Positions 49,814 through 58,896 of a DNA stretch of 64,000 nucleotides are shown here, one piece after another. Numbering within the stretch: position 1 is the first letter of the stretch; each line of letters begins with the position of its first letter. The notes under the pieces were generated by a model. The model worked only from the letters and a program-made list of their open reading frames with translations. It was not told where the DNA came from and made no database searches. The DNA lies in NCBI GenBank assembly GCA_045644145.1, contig JAZRGK010000078.1, positions 1-64,000 on the forward strand. Direction: 5' to 3'. This DNA comes from Flemingiibacterium sp045644145 (GTDB taxonomy: Bacteria; Bacillota; Clostridia; Oscillospirales; CAG-272). The position numbers and the translations under genes are program-made.

Positions 49814-50830
49814 TTACTTAAGACCAAACAGCTGCATGGCGTTTTTATAGAACAGCTTTTCGATATCGGAAGCGCCAAGATCAAGCATGAGGCAAGCCTG
49901 ACGCAGTGCCATTAGATTCTCAGTTCCTACAAGCCAGCTATGGAACTCTGTGGGAGCACTGAAGCTTGCAAGCTCTTTCTCTCCAATCCAGTAGAATGTA
50001 TCTGCAATGGAGATGGCCTTGCCTGCCAAACGGCTGATTGGGTAATCACTTCCCCATATACAGCGATCTATACCGCACTTACGCATGATCTGAAACATGG
50101 CAGGAGATTCGCAGACGCCGGAGAAGTCGAACCATACGTTTTCAAGCTCCTTCACTGTATCCACCGATTCAAGCGCAGTCCATGCCGCAAAGCTTCGTGC
50201 CGCATGAGCAAGAATAAGTATCGCGTTTGGATATTTCTTAGCCATTCGCACGATGTACTCGCTGTTCACCGGATCGGCAAGGGAGTTATCGCGCACCATG
50301 TGCAAAGTAATAACAAATCCGTGCTTGTTGGCTACCTCCCAAGCACTCTCCGGCAGATAGTCGCCAATAGGAGCGTTGTATGTGGGCTTGTTATGCGCCA
50401 ACAGATGATAGCATTTGAAGCCTCGGATGCTCGGATGAATCAGCATTTTTTCGATGTCACTGACAGTATCGTCAGGTCCTACAATAACCTCACCCACATG
50501 TCCTTCGAAGCGGGTAAGCTGATCAGCCAGGAATTCTACGCTGTCCCAGCGGGTTTTGCTGTCCGGAGCCGACATAGAGGCTTCAGGAGTAGTAACAATA
50601 TTCATCCGTATCTTGCGATCACCGAAAATAGGCTTCATGTCCTCAAAATATTCAGGGATCCCGCATCTCTTTCTTATAGAGAACGCTCCGCCGCCGTTAG
50701 CCATGCCGGAAACAAAGGAATCATCGTACAGATGTGCATGGGCGTCAAAAATCTTATCGGGTATGAAGTCCTGCAGTATTTTTACCGCCTCAAGATCATA
50801 TTTACTGTATACGCCGTTTGTGTATTTCAT
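49814..50830 (-). CDS. amidohydrolase-family (amidohydrolase 2) protein
   Basis: 338 residues with a TIM-barrel metal-dependent hydrolase pattern: FDAHAHLYDD at the N-terminus (HxH), FKCYHLLAHN, GFVITLHMVR (His), ILAHAARSF (His) and WGSDYPISR (Asp). Members hydrolyse or decarboxylate small substrates such as 2-pyrone or aromatic acids. Substrate not deducible. Starts at an ATG with GGAGAA upstream; monocistronic. Confidence 0.85.
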   Translation of the reverse strand: MKYTNGVYSKYDLEAVKILQDFIPDKIFDAHAHLYDDSFVSGMANGGGAFSIRKRCGIPEYFEDMKPIFGDRKIRMNIVTTPEASMSAPDSKTRWDSVEFLADQLTRFEGHVGEVIVGPDDTVSDIEKMLIHPSIRGFKCYHLLAHNKPTYNAPIGDYLPESAWEVANKHGFVITLHMVRDNSLADPVNSEYIVRMAKKYPNAILILAHAARSFAAWTALESVDTVKELENVWFDFSGVCESPAMFQIMRKCGIDRCIWGSDYPISRLAGKAISIADTFYWIGEKELASFSAPTEFHSWLVGTENLMALRQACLMLDLGASDIEKLFYKNAMQLFGLK

Positions 50831-50941
50831 ATACTTCTCCTATTTCAAATAATTCTATTACGCTAATGTCGACTTTACTATGTTAATTATACCATGTATC
50901 AAGAAATATTTCAAGTATTTTTCCAAAACGCAGAAAATATT

Positions 50942-51903
50942 TTATCCTACGGTTATTTTAATGTTTCCCGTATCGGTTATGATCTCGCAAATGCCGCCGG
51001 TTACTCCACGCGGCACTTTGACCTTTCCAGTGTCAGATTTTGCCGAAAATATCTTTTCCGAAAGCAGCGTACCCGTTATATCACCGGTATCGGTTTCAAT
51101 GAAAATTTCCGCGGCATCGCAGACCTCAAGCTTTACATCTCCCGTGCTTATGTTTATGGAAATTTTATCTGAGGCGATCACATTTGTTAAAACAATATCG
51201 CCCGTACTTCCGGTTGATATGACATTCCTACATTCAACATCTGTAATATTAGCTTTACCCGTGGTGACACCAACGATCACATCGCCATCGCATGTAACAG
51301 AATCCACAGATACCTTTCCCGTTGTTACGGAGAGGTTAAATTCTCCCGAATAAACATCTTTAATATGTATACTTCCGGTGTCAAGCTTTATTTTGCACAG
51401 TTCGGGGCGGAAGCACTGCATTTCACGCTTCCGGTGCTTGCTGTTATATCAATGCTTCCAAAGGTAAAATCCTTCGGAATCGTAATTCCACCCGTGCTCT
51501 CGTCTATATAAAGTGATTCGTATTCCCTATCCGGCAGATACACGGTAATGCTTGGCGTACCAATGTTTATGCCGATATATTCGTACCATTTTCGATTGTC
51601 AACCTGGCTTACCGTAAGCGTACCGTCCTGAAGCCTAACCTTGTGACATACCCTTTCATTTTCATAGCAAACTACTCTGCATACTCCCTCATCAGATGGA
51701 ATAAACCTTATTTCGGCGGTATCCGTTTTAAGCGATATTCTGTTGAATTTCTCGTTAAATTCATAGGCAGAGGTTTTATATTCTACCGAGCTTAGCTTTG
51801 TAAAATCCCAATTGTGCTCGGTCATTGCCCACGCAAAAATTGCCGCTCCCACAATTACAAGCAATGCTGCTATGATAAGCCAGATTTTTGTTGTTCTGCT
51901 CAC
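50942..51903 (-). pseudogene. DUF4097-type adhesin-like protein, frameshifted
   Basis: Two reading frames overlap by 34 nt and join into one protein. The first (51903-51388) has an N-terminal membrane helix and the beginning of a beta-solenoid, ending DITASTGSVKCSASAPNCAK. The second (down to 50942) continues the same repeat: LCKIKLDTGSIHIKDVYSG, LSVTTGKVSVDSV, TGDIVLTNV. The switch lies at a GCCCCG run near 51404; one additional C would restore the frame (SAPELCKIKLDTG). Either a true mutation, a sequencing error, or frameshifting. The repeats of 20-25 residues with TG turns are typical of DUF4097. Confidence 0.75.
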
Positions 51904-52364
51904 TTATAAACACCTCTTTTTATGAAACAGTTTTTGAAACCTATAGCCGCCCGCTTTGTAAGCAGTAAAACACACTTGGAAATCCCCTTGCATCCGTAAA
52001 ACAAAAAAATAACCAAGCCTGCGCACAAAATTCCCGCACCAATTATTGCGGCACCTGAAACAGCATTACCGTTAACGGCGAAAACGATAGCGCATGCAAT
52101 ACATCCGAGAAAGCATGCAAAAAGCGAAGCTTCTACCGCCCACAAAGTGATAATCACCGACCATACTGCCGCGTAAAGCGAGATAATTGCCGCAAAAGCA
52201 CATATAAGCAATGAAAGCCACAAAGGTGAGCCGAGGGATAAAAGTAAAATTACCCATCCGCTTAGCCGACTTTTATTTTTTACTTTTTCCTTTGCGGCTT
52301 CATTCTCACAGGCACCTTTTATTCCACCGTCTGATATATTATTTATATCGTTCAAAGAAATCAA
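51900..52364 (-). pseudogene. DUF1700-like membrane protein, N-terminally truncated
   Basis: 154 residues with SRLSGWVILLLSLGSPLWLSLLICAFAAIISLYA and two further membrane segments, the membrane half of DUF1700/HAAS proteins. The usual 80-residue N-terminal HAAS domain and a PadR-type regulator gene upstream are missing; instead a stop codon and the pxpA terminator lie directly upstream, and no ribosome site precedes the TTG start. It overlaps the DUF4097 gene by 4 nt, as in intact clusters. Probably a decayed envelope-stress locus. Confidence 0.65.
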
Positions 52365-52383
52365 CTCGCTTCAAATTATCAAA

Positions 52384-52416
52384 AACCCTCGCGGCAAAGC
52401 TTCTGCTGCGAGGGTT
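52384..52416 (-). terminator. terminator of the pxp operon
   Basis: AACCCTCGC (52384-52392 complement) pairs with GCGAGGGTT; on the minus strand TTTGATAATT follows. It is 113 nt after pxpA. Confidence 0.75.
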
Positions 52417-52529
52417 CTCACTTAAATCATTTTGGTTTCAGCAGAGCAAATATGCTTCTGTTTTATATCTAAGGAAGATGTGTAATCTAAATTTCTTCTG
52501 ACTATTTTGATTACTAAAGTTACCATTGC

Positions 52530-53291
52530 TTACGCCAGAAAATTTTTGATCTCGATGTTCTCACGTTTGAATGCTTCGCGGATTCGCTCCACGAAAAGTA
52601 ACGCGTTGGGACCGTCGCCATGCACGCAAAGCGTATCGCCATGTATTTCGATCTCCTTGCCGGTGATAGCGGTGACTTTGTGCTCCTTGATCATTCGGAC
52701 GCATCGTTCCACTGCTAAATTTACATCGGTAATCATGGAGCCTGGCTGCTTTCTGGGAACCAGTGACAGATCTTCCATATATGCACGGTCGGCAAATATC
52801 TCACACAAGGCGGTCAGTCCCATTTTTTTAGCTTCTTCGCCTAAAACTGCTCCGGCACAGTAGAAAACGCGGATGCTTGGGTCAATTTCGAAGACGGCTT
52901 CGCAGATTGCGCGAGAGGTTTCACGATCGTATTGGCAGATATTTCCCATTGCTCCGTGAGGGCAAACATGCTGAATGGTCATACCGTAGCTTTTTGCAAA
53001 TGCCCACAATGCTCCGATTTGATATTTCACATAGTTTTTCACTTCGTCAGGAGATATCTCTATTGGTCTGCGGCCAAATCCTATCAGATCGGGATAACCG
53101 GGATGTGCGCCAACGGCTACACCGTGCTCTTTCGCCATTCGTACAACGCGATCCATAACCATAGGATCGCCTGCATGATAGCCGCACGCAATGTTGGTGG
53201 ATGAAACGTTGCGAATAAGCTCCTCATCGTTTCCTATGCGGTATGCACCAAAGCTTTCACCCATATCGCTGTTCAAATCAATTGTATACAT
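52530..53291 (-). CDS. pxpA: 5-oxoprolinase subunit A (LamB/YcsF family)
   Basis: 253 residues: IDLNSDMGESFGAYRIGNDEE at the start, SSTNIACGYHAGDPMVM, VGAHPGYPDLIGFGRR, and the end with ICVHGDGPNA-like LCVHGDGPNALLFVE. These are the metal-binding and catalytic regions of the PxpA TIM barrel. With PxpB/PxpC it hydrolyses 5-oxoproline to glutamate using ATP. Last gene of the operon. Confidence 0.95.
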   Translation of the reverse strand: MYTIDLNSDMGESFGAYRIGNDEELIRNVSSTNIACGYHAGDPMVMDRVVRMAKEHGVAVGAHPGYPDLIGFGRRPIEISPDEVKNYVKYQIGALWAFAKSYGMTIQHVCPHGAMGNICQYDRETSRAICEAVFEIDPSIRVFYCAGAVLGEEAKKMGLTALCEIFADRAYMEDLSLVPRKQPGSMITDVNLAVERCVRMIKEHKVTAITGKEIEIHGDTLCVHGDGPNALLFVERIREAFKRENIEIKNFLA

Positions 53292-53307
53292 ATGATAATA
53301 TCCTCTC

Positions 53308-54324
53308 TTAGTCTATAGCTTCGACAACAACGTCGTATGTTTTGCCGTTAACGGATACAAGATAGGCATGCGTATCAGGTGGATCGTTCATAAATCGGAT
53401 CAGATCATCCATCCGGGACTTATGTTCTTTTAATAAGCGATGCGCTTCTTCCAGTGAAACTGCCTTGAAACGGATGATATCACCCGGACAGCACTGACCG
53501 ATCACCGGCAGGTCCACAGAGATCACTGTGGCAATTTTTGTATATCCGCCAGTGGACTGATGCTCTGCCAGCATGATAATGGGTAATCCCGTAGTGGGAA
53601 TCTGGATGGAACCGTTCATTATTCCGTCAGAAATGATGTTTCCGTCCGTCTTGTGCTGAATGGGCTCACCTTCAAGACGACAGCCCATTCGGTCAAAATC
53701 CTTGGAAACGGTATACGGTGTTCCCAAAAAGGCGGACAGTCCTTCCTCGGTAAAGTAGTCATCTTGCGGTCCTAACAGAACTCTTACGATATTTTCGTGT
53801 TTCCGTCGTATGTTATGGTGGACAAACCGATGTGAAACGTTTTGCGGAACACTAAAAGCAGGACGAATCGAAAGCTCGTCCCCCTTTGCAAGCTTGCTGC
53901 CGTTAAAAACGCCAATATGATTCTGGATACTTGTAGCTCTGCTTCCCATAATCGGCGGAACGTCAAAGCCGCCGCAAAAGGCAATGTAAGAACGGCTGCC
54001 GTTTTTTGCTGCCTGCAATTTCACCGTGCTTCCGGCGGGAACAACCACTGCCCGATACATGGGAATGTGTGTGCCATTCAAGGTCGCAGACATGTCAGCA
54101 CCGGTTATAGCGATAACTGTATCTTCCGTCACGCGAAATGTGGGACCAAGAAAGGTCGCCTCTAAAGCGCTTTCTCCCGGGGCATTGCCTACCAGCAGAT
54201 TTGCAATATTAAAAGATTCAACATCCATGGGCCCGGATGATGTTACTCCGAATTGAGCGTACCCAAACCTTCCTTCATCCTGAACAGTAGTCAGAAGTCC
54301 GGGATTTTCTATAATGATTCCCAT
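53308..54324 (-). CDS. pxpC: 5-oxoprolinase subunit C (biotin-dependent carboxyltransferase-like)
   Basis: 338 residues from the ATG at 54324, after AGAAGGAGG. It begins IIIENPGLLTTVQDEGRFGYAQFGVTSSGPMD, the strongly conserved start of AHS2/KipA-type subunits, and contains RVLLGPQDDYFTE. The ATG is 1 nt from the PxpB stop, so translation is coupled. Confidence 0.95.
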   Translation of the reverse strand: MGIIIENPGLLTTVQDEGRFGYAQFGVTSSGPMDVESFNIANLLVGNAPGESALEATFLGPTFRVTEDTVIAITGADMSATLNGTHIPMYRAVVVPAGSTVKLQAAKNGSRSYIAFCGGFDVPPIMGSRATSIQNHIGVFNGSKLAKGDELSIRPAFSVPQNVSHRFVHHNIRRKHENIVRVLLGPQDDYFTEEGLSAFLGTPYTVSKDFDRMGCRLEGEPIQHKTDGNIISDGIMNGSIQIPTTGLPIIMLAEHQSTGGYTKIATVISVDLPVIGQCCPGDIIRFKAVSLEEAHRLLKEHKSRMDDLIRFMNDPPDTHAYLVSVNGKTYDVVVEAID

Positions 54325-54325
54325 G

Positions 54326-55054
54326 TCACGCCTCCTTCTCGTAGGTCTTGCACCGGTAACAGTCCAATTCAACCTGACGCTTGATTTCCATGAATTCGGA
54401 GCGGCTGATCGGGACATAACGCACCCACTGACCTGCTTTCAGAAGAAATGGTGTTTCATGCCGATAATCACATAACAACAGCGGTGTCGTGCCGATCACA
54501 TTCCATCCGCATGGCTGCTCGAAGGGTGCGATATTGCTTTGTTCCTGCTGTACAATAACGCTTCCTCCGGGGATGCGGATTCGCGGAGAGGACCTACGTT
54601 TGAAGGAAAAGGGATTTTCAAACCGTGCCGTATAAGGGTGTCCGGGAGAAAAGCCCAACATATAGACATAGTAGTCGCTCTGGCTATGTATACGAATAAT
54701 TTCCTCTACGTTTTTGTTTTCCATTTTGGCAATGTCTTCGATATCCATTGCATATTCGCCTTCATAAAGGACAGGGATCTCTGTAATGACTGCCTTTGGA
54801 ATCTGAACGGTTTCTATGGAGCCAATACATTGTTCGATGACTGTCCTTATAGCCGTCCATTCCACCACAAGAGGGTCGTATAAGATCAGCAGAGTACGAT
54901 ATGTTGGAACGAGTTCCTGAAGCCCCTGAATCGCCTGTTTCTCTAAGATCATTTTGAGTGCGCACACTTTTTGGTTGACCTGAAGACTTATTTCGTTAGC
55001 GAACTCAACAGAAAGCGCATGATCGCCAACATGACGCAACGTATAATCTGCCAT
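54326..55054 (-). CDS. pxpB: 5-oxoprolinase subunit B (KipI-like)
   Basis: 242 residues from the ATG at 55054 (AAGGAGG upstream). N-terminal DYTLRHVGDHALSVEFANEIS, then IPVLYEGEYAMDIEDIAKME and the signature FSPGHPYTARF with RIPGGSVIVQQEQSNI. Forms the heterocomplex with PxpC. First gene of pxpB-pxpC-pxpA. Confidence 0.95.
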   Translation of the reverse strand: MADYTLRHVGDHALSVEFANEISLQVNQKVCALKMILEKQAIQGLQELVPTYRTLLILYDPLVVEWTAIRTVIEQCIGSIETVQIPKAVITEIPVLYEGEYAMDIEDIAKMENKNVEEIIRIHSQSDYYVYMLGFSPGHPYTARFENPFSFKRRSSPRIRIPGGSVIVQQEQSNIAPFEQPCGWNVIGTTPLLLCDYRHETPFLLKAGQWVRYVPISRSEFMEIKRQVELDCYRCKTYEKEA

Positions 55055-55150
55055 AAACGCCACCTCCTTGTCGAAAACATTTATATGCCCTTCCAACCAT
55101 TTTTTGCTCTTTTGATCTCATTGACTGCAATGCGTTTTTATCAAAACGAA

Positions 55151-55190
55151 AGTGCCCGAAAGCACATTCTTTCAAAGCCTTTCGGGCACT
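55151..55190 (-). terminator. orphan terminator, probably the original guaA terminator
   Basis: AGTGCCCGAAAG (55151-55162) pairs perfectly with 55179-55190; on the minus strand TTTCGTTTTG follows. No gene leads into it directly, but it sits just downstream of the displaced guaA 3'-end repeat (55207-55218). Confidence 0.7.
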
Positions 55191-55206
55191 TGCAAGCGAG
55201 TAAATT

Positions 55207-55218
55207 TTATTCCCATTC
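55207..55218 (-). other. attachment site copy (displaced guaA 3' end)
   Basis: The minus strand reads GAATGGGAATAA. The real guaA end at 58885-58896 reads GAGTGGGAATAA (Glu-Trp-Glu-stop). The 11/12 direct match at the far side of the R-M genes marks the island's second end. Confidence 0.8.
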
Positions 55219-55321
55219 GCTTAAATTAGCATTATATCGAGTGAATTTAGGTCTTTTCGCGCGGTTTTTCGGGGAATTTGACCGCCTTTTTCCGCTTTAT
55301 CTATGGAGTCTACGAAAAAAC

Positions 55322-55339
55322 GGTATCAAATTGGTATCA
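55322..55339 (+). repeat. island-end tandem motif GGTATCA, left
   Basis: GGTATCAAATTGGTATCA. An almost identical tandem, GGTATCAAAACGGTATCA, is at 58808-58825 in the same orientation. Probably integrase arm-binding sites retained at both ends of the island. Confidence 0.65.
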
Positions 55340-55439
55340 CCGATACCACCCGGAATGCGCGGCTTTTCTGTGTAATTTATTATAGCATATATTTGGAATA
55401 ATTACAAGAGGTTTGCAAAAGATATTTGCGAATTATTGA

Positions 55440-55474
55440 TACTTATTGTATGTATACTTATTGTCTGTTATAGT
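55440..55474 (+). promoter_or_regulatory. promoter with tandem operators before the control gene
   Basis: Two 15-bp repeats, TACTTATTGTATGTA and TACTTATTGTCTGTT, follow each other (55440-55469). The -35 TTGTAT (55446-55451) lies in the first and the -10 TATAGT (55469-55474) just after the second, spacer 17 nt. This arrangement is typical of autoregulated R-M controller promoters. Confidence 0.7.
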
Positions 55475-55502
55475 GTATCATATAAAATGGAGGTATTTAA
55501 TT

Positions 55503-55718
55503 ATGGACATAGTAAAAGTTTTTGGAGCGAATGTAAAGCGACATAGGCAAGCAATGGGTATCTCCCAAGAAGCCTTTGCCGAAAAATGTGGCCTTCACAG
55601 AACATATATCAGTGCAATTGAATGTTACCGCAGAAGCATATCCCTCGAAAACATTCAGCGCATTGCTGATGCACTTGAGATTGAAACCTATAAATTATTT
55701 ATGGAGGAAAAGGTGTAA
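55503..55718 (+). CDS. restriction-modification controller protein (XRE helix-turn-helix)
   Basis: 71 residues from the ATG at 55503 (TGGAGG upstream). FGANVKRHRQAMGISQEAFAEKCGLHRTYISAIECYRRSISLENI is shortened here to its core: GISQEAFAEKCGLHRTYIS is a clear HTH. Size, tandem operators and overlap (TAATG) with the endonuclease gene identify it as a C protein that delays restriction until methylation is complete. Confidence 0.88.
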   Translation: MDIVKVFGANVKRHRQAMGISQEAFAEKCGLHRTYISAIECYRRSISLENIQRIADALEIETYKLFMEEKV

Positions 55719-56455
55719 TGAAAGAGCTTTTGGCTGAATTGACAAAATTAGAACACAATACAAAGGGTAACAAAGAAACAATTAAGGAGATTAAAAACGA
55801 GAAAACCTTATTCCCCTTTAGCACAGAGAGCAGATTGTTAGCGTATTTTTTATCTATTGGGGAACTTTCTTATGAGAGATACTCTCAACTCAATTTAGAA
55901 TATGCCAACAGAAATAAATATCTCGATTTGTTCGATATGGCACCACGTACTTACGGTCAGACATGGGGTGAACAACATATTCGTGCGCTTTTCCCCGAGT
56001 TCATAAAGGCAACAAAAGAAAATGTTGCTAAAGCATATCCAGCTTTTGATGGTGAATTTGACTTGTGGTTAGACGGCATTCGAATTGAAGTAAAGGCTTG
56101 CCGAGCTAACAGCACAAAAGCAGGTGGCAGCTTGGCAAGTAGGGCGTATTTACATACAGAAGCAAAAGCAGCCGGTTTCAAATATCACTATCAGCAGTTA
56201 AAACCCTCGTGCTGTGACGTATTCATTTGGATAGGCACTTGTAGAGATGAATTGATTTATTGGGTACTAACAAGTTCCGAATTACAACAAACAGGAAAAC
56301 TTAGTTCACAGCATAGAAATGAAAACACTGGTATAGCTGGTGCAGAGGTTTTCGAAGGGCAGGTCTTTATGACTGAGGAAGAACTTGCTACTTTTAAGGT
56401 AGAGGAGAAAGACATTTTAAGCAAAGTGCGTCAAAAAGGAAAATCTGCAAAATAA
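55718..56455 (+). CDS. type II restriction endonuclease, PD-(D/E)XK fold
   Basis: 245 residues. The motif EFDLWLDGIRIEVKACR has D115, E124 and K126 in the spacing D-x8-ExK. The rest (YQQLKPSCCDVFIWIGTC) fits the following beta strands of the fold. It is AT-rich like the neighbouring R-M genes and overlaps the controller gene. Recognition sequence unknown. Convergent with the methylase, ends 50 nt apart. Confidence 0.85.
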   Translation: MKELLAELTKLEHNTKGNKETIKEIKNEKTLFPFSTESRLLAYFLSIGELSYERYSQLNLEYANRNKYLDLFDMAPRTYGQTWGEQHIRALFPEFIKATKENVAKAYPAFDGEFDLWLDGIRIEVKACRANSTKAGGSLASRAYLHTEAKAAGFKYHYQQLKPSCCDVFIWIGTCRDELIYWVLTSSELQQTGKLSSQHRNENTGIAGAEVFEGQVFMTEEELATFKVEEKDILSKVRQKGKSAK

Positions 56456-56504
56456 TAGTATTTAGGGTGTATGGCAATCGGGCTTGATTGCCATACATTT
56501 TTTA

Positions 56505-58673
56505 TTATTCTGCTAAAAATAAATTTTTATCTTTTAGTGCTTGTCGGATGGTTTCTCTTTGCGATGTAGTTAATTTGTAAATATCCATTATTAACTCGTC
56601 AATATCTTTATATTTTGCTACAGCATCCCCTGTTGAGGTCAGTATAGCATCCACCTTTTCAATTATTTCACTTTGCCTCAACTTACTGATCACTGGTATG
56701 GGCAAAGCTTCGATATGTGAACGCAACAATTTAACTGAATTGAATTTCTTAGCAATAAAGAATGCAGAAACACTCGAATTTAAAATCGCTAAGATATATT
56801 TCATTTCAAGACCCTTGATCTGTGGGATAACAATATTACAACTATTCAAGGATAATGTTTGTTGATCATCATATGTAAAAACTGGAACTTCGCTAATAAA
56901 ACGATATAATAGTTTTTCTTTTGCACGATATATTTCTGTAGGAGCTACTTGTTGAAACGACTCAGGGATGAACCGAATGTAATTTTCAGACGCGGCAATA
57001 TGATATCTTTGAATGTCGCTCCCTTTTAATATAATCTCATTGTCTTCTTGCTTTTTTTCTGAAATATATTCCTCATTGTTACCGGTAACAATACCAAGAG
57101 CAAATATTGCTCTATCCTTTAAATACGTAGCATTATCAATATTACTAATTACTTTAATACAGTCACATTCTTCATCTGATACATTTAAAGAGAGAATTCC
57201 ATCGTAAAAATTTCTCGCACGGGAAATAACAAACTTCTCATTGTCACTTACAACTTTGCACCCCACTACAGTAGGATGATTATCAGGAACAATACCGAGA
57301 ATAATGGAAGGACATTGAACTCCCGAAAAAACATTTCCTAAGTACGAAACAAATTTAAACGAACAAGAATCAATCATCAATTTTCTAACCGCATCGTGAG
57401 CAGCAACGCTTAAAATAGCCTCCGGAAGCACAAAAGATAAAACGCCATGTAGATGAAGCATCTGCAAAGATTTTTCCACAAACAAATCATATGATTCAAT
57501 GCTTTTGCCGATAGCTGTTTTAAACAATTTACGACACTTTACTTCGTCTTCTTCCGAGAATGTGCTTCCCCATGGCGGGTTCCCAATAATAACATCAAAT
57601 TTTCGCGAGAAGGTTCCAAAATAAGTATTGCCAATAATAATCCGAGAACAAAGCTCTAAGTAAGGAATTTGTGGTGCCATAAGCGCAATATTTATACGTG
57701 TAAGATATACACTTATTGGATCGATATCTTGACCAAATAGGTGATCACAAACGATACCTTTTTCCCCAAGGCGCAGCAAAAAGTTTCCTGTGCCACAGCA
57801 AGGATCACAAATCATCTTAGAGAATAAATCTTTATCGGCATCAATTAAGTGATCGATAAGCTCGTTGACAACTTTTTCTGGAGTATAGTATGCACCTGAA
57901 CTCTTACGCTTACCAATGTCTTGGAGAGAAATGTAAACAAAACCTAACGAGTCTTCGCCTTTGACATAAACAAGTTCTTTTTCTAATGCAGGCTTCAACT
58001 TTTTAATTAAATCATTATGGACAGTACTACTTCCAATTAAATCACAAACCAATGGATAGAAGTTATCTTCGCTACTTCTTTTCAAAAATGTTTCAAGTAC
58101 ACAGTTGTCTGAATATACAATTCCATTTCGCTGATAATAAAGTTGAATAGCATAGTTGGCAAGAACTATCAGCAGTTCCTTTTCTTCCTCAACTACGCCT
58201 AATTCCAATAATTCTGCCACTAATTTTTGGTTGCTTACAGTATGAACATAGTCTTTATATAACACTTTGCCAGAAGCGCTTTTTTTGTTTCTTCTGCTTT
58301 TTAGTTTTGTATTATTACTCAATTTAAGTTCGGCAACAAAGTGTTCGATATATTCCTTACTAAATAATTGTTCACCTGCATCTGGTGTTATTTTGCCTAA
58401 CCGAATCCAATTCTTGATTGTTGCCTTGGATATGGATAATATTTTACACACCTCGTCAAGAGATAAGGTGTTCTCAAAAACATCAAAAAAACTTAATTGA
58501 AAGTCCTCTGTTTTCTTTTTTCTTCCATCTATAGGTTTTGGAGCATTTGATGGTATCAACCATACTCCACTAACCATATTGGCGCCCTCAACACGGCCTT
58601 GCTCACATAAAATTTGCACTCTTCGCTTTGATATGTTGAATTTTTCAGCTGCATCAGAAACGGATATATACAT
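56505..58673 (-). CDS. N6-adenine DNA methyltransferase with N-terminal HTH domains
   Basis: 722 residues. Two helix-turn-helix segments at the N-terminus (about 3-26, VSDAAEKFNISKRRVQIL; about 71-92, SLDEVCKILSISKATIKNWI), then a methylase domain: motif X GAYYTPEKVVNELI (260-), motif I DPCCGTGNFLL (290-300), motif IV NPPWG (365-369). The C-terminal 250 residues form a target-recognition-like region (FISEVPVFTYDDQQTL, LKMKYILAILNS-like). Gamma-class, Eco57I-like. The double HTH front is unusual for a type II methylase. Confidence 0.9.
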   Translation of the reverse strand: MYISVSDAAEKFNISKRRVQILCEQGRVEGANMVSGVWLIPSNAPKPIDGRKKKTEDFQLSFFDVFENTLSLDEVCKILSISKATIKNWIRLGKITPDAGEQLFSKEYIEHFVAELKLSNNTKLKSRRNKKSASGKVLYKDYVHTVSNQKLVAELLELGVVEEEKELLIVLANYAIQLYYQRNGIVYSDNCVLETFLKRSSEDNFYPLVCDLIGSSTVHNDLIKKLKPALEKELVYVKGEDSLGFVYISLQDIGKRKSSGAYYTPEKVVNELIDHLIDADKDLFSKMICDPCCGTGNFLLRLGEKGIVCDHLFGQDIDPISVYLTRINIALMAPQIPYLELCSRIIIGNTYFGTFSRKFDVIIGNPPWGSTFSEEDEVKCRKLFKTAIGKSIESYDLFVEKSLQMLHLHGVLSFVLPEAILSVAAHDAVRKLMIDSCSFKFVSYLGNVFSGVQCPSIILGIVPDNHPTVVGCKVVSDNEKFVISRARNFYDGILSLNVSDEECDCIKVISNIDNATYLKDRAIFALGIVTGNNEEYISEKKQEDNEIILKGSDIQRYHIAASENYIRFIPESFQQVAPTEIYRAKEKLLYRFISEVPVFTYDDQQTLSLNSCNIVIPQIKGLEMKYILAILNSSVSAFFIAKKFNSVKLLRSHIEALPIPVISKLRQSEIIEKVDAILTSTGDAVAKYKDIDELIMDIYKLTTSQRETIRQALKDKNLFLAE

Positions 58674-58807
58674 TATTTTGCCCTCAAATTTCTTTAATGA
58701 TTATATTATAATCTATCTTGCGAACATTGTCAACATCATTAATGCGTTTTTTGCAAAAATAACGGCAAGAAATTATCACATTCCTGCCGTTGTTTATTAT
58801 TCTGTTT

Positions 58808-58825
58808 GGTATCAAAACGGTATCA
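58808..58825 (+). repeat. island-end tandem motif GGTATCA, right
   Basis: GGTATCAAAACGGTATCA, direct counterpart of 55322-55339, 60 nt inside the guaA end. Confidence 0.65.
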
Positions 58826-58884
58826 AAAATCCGTTTCAAGTACCGAAAACCCTTGATATATAAGGCTTTTTCGACTTACGTTTA

Positions 58885-58896
58885 TTATTCCCACTC
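58885..58896 (-). other. attachment site in the 3' end of guaA
   Basis: GAGTGGGAATAA on the minus strand: last three codons and stop of guaA. The guaA 3' end is a known integration site for tyrosine-recombinase islands in Firmicutes. Confidence 0.8.
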
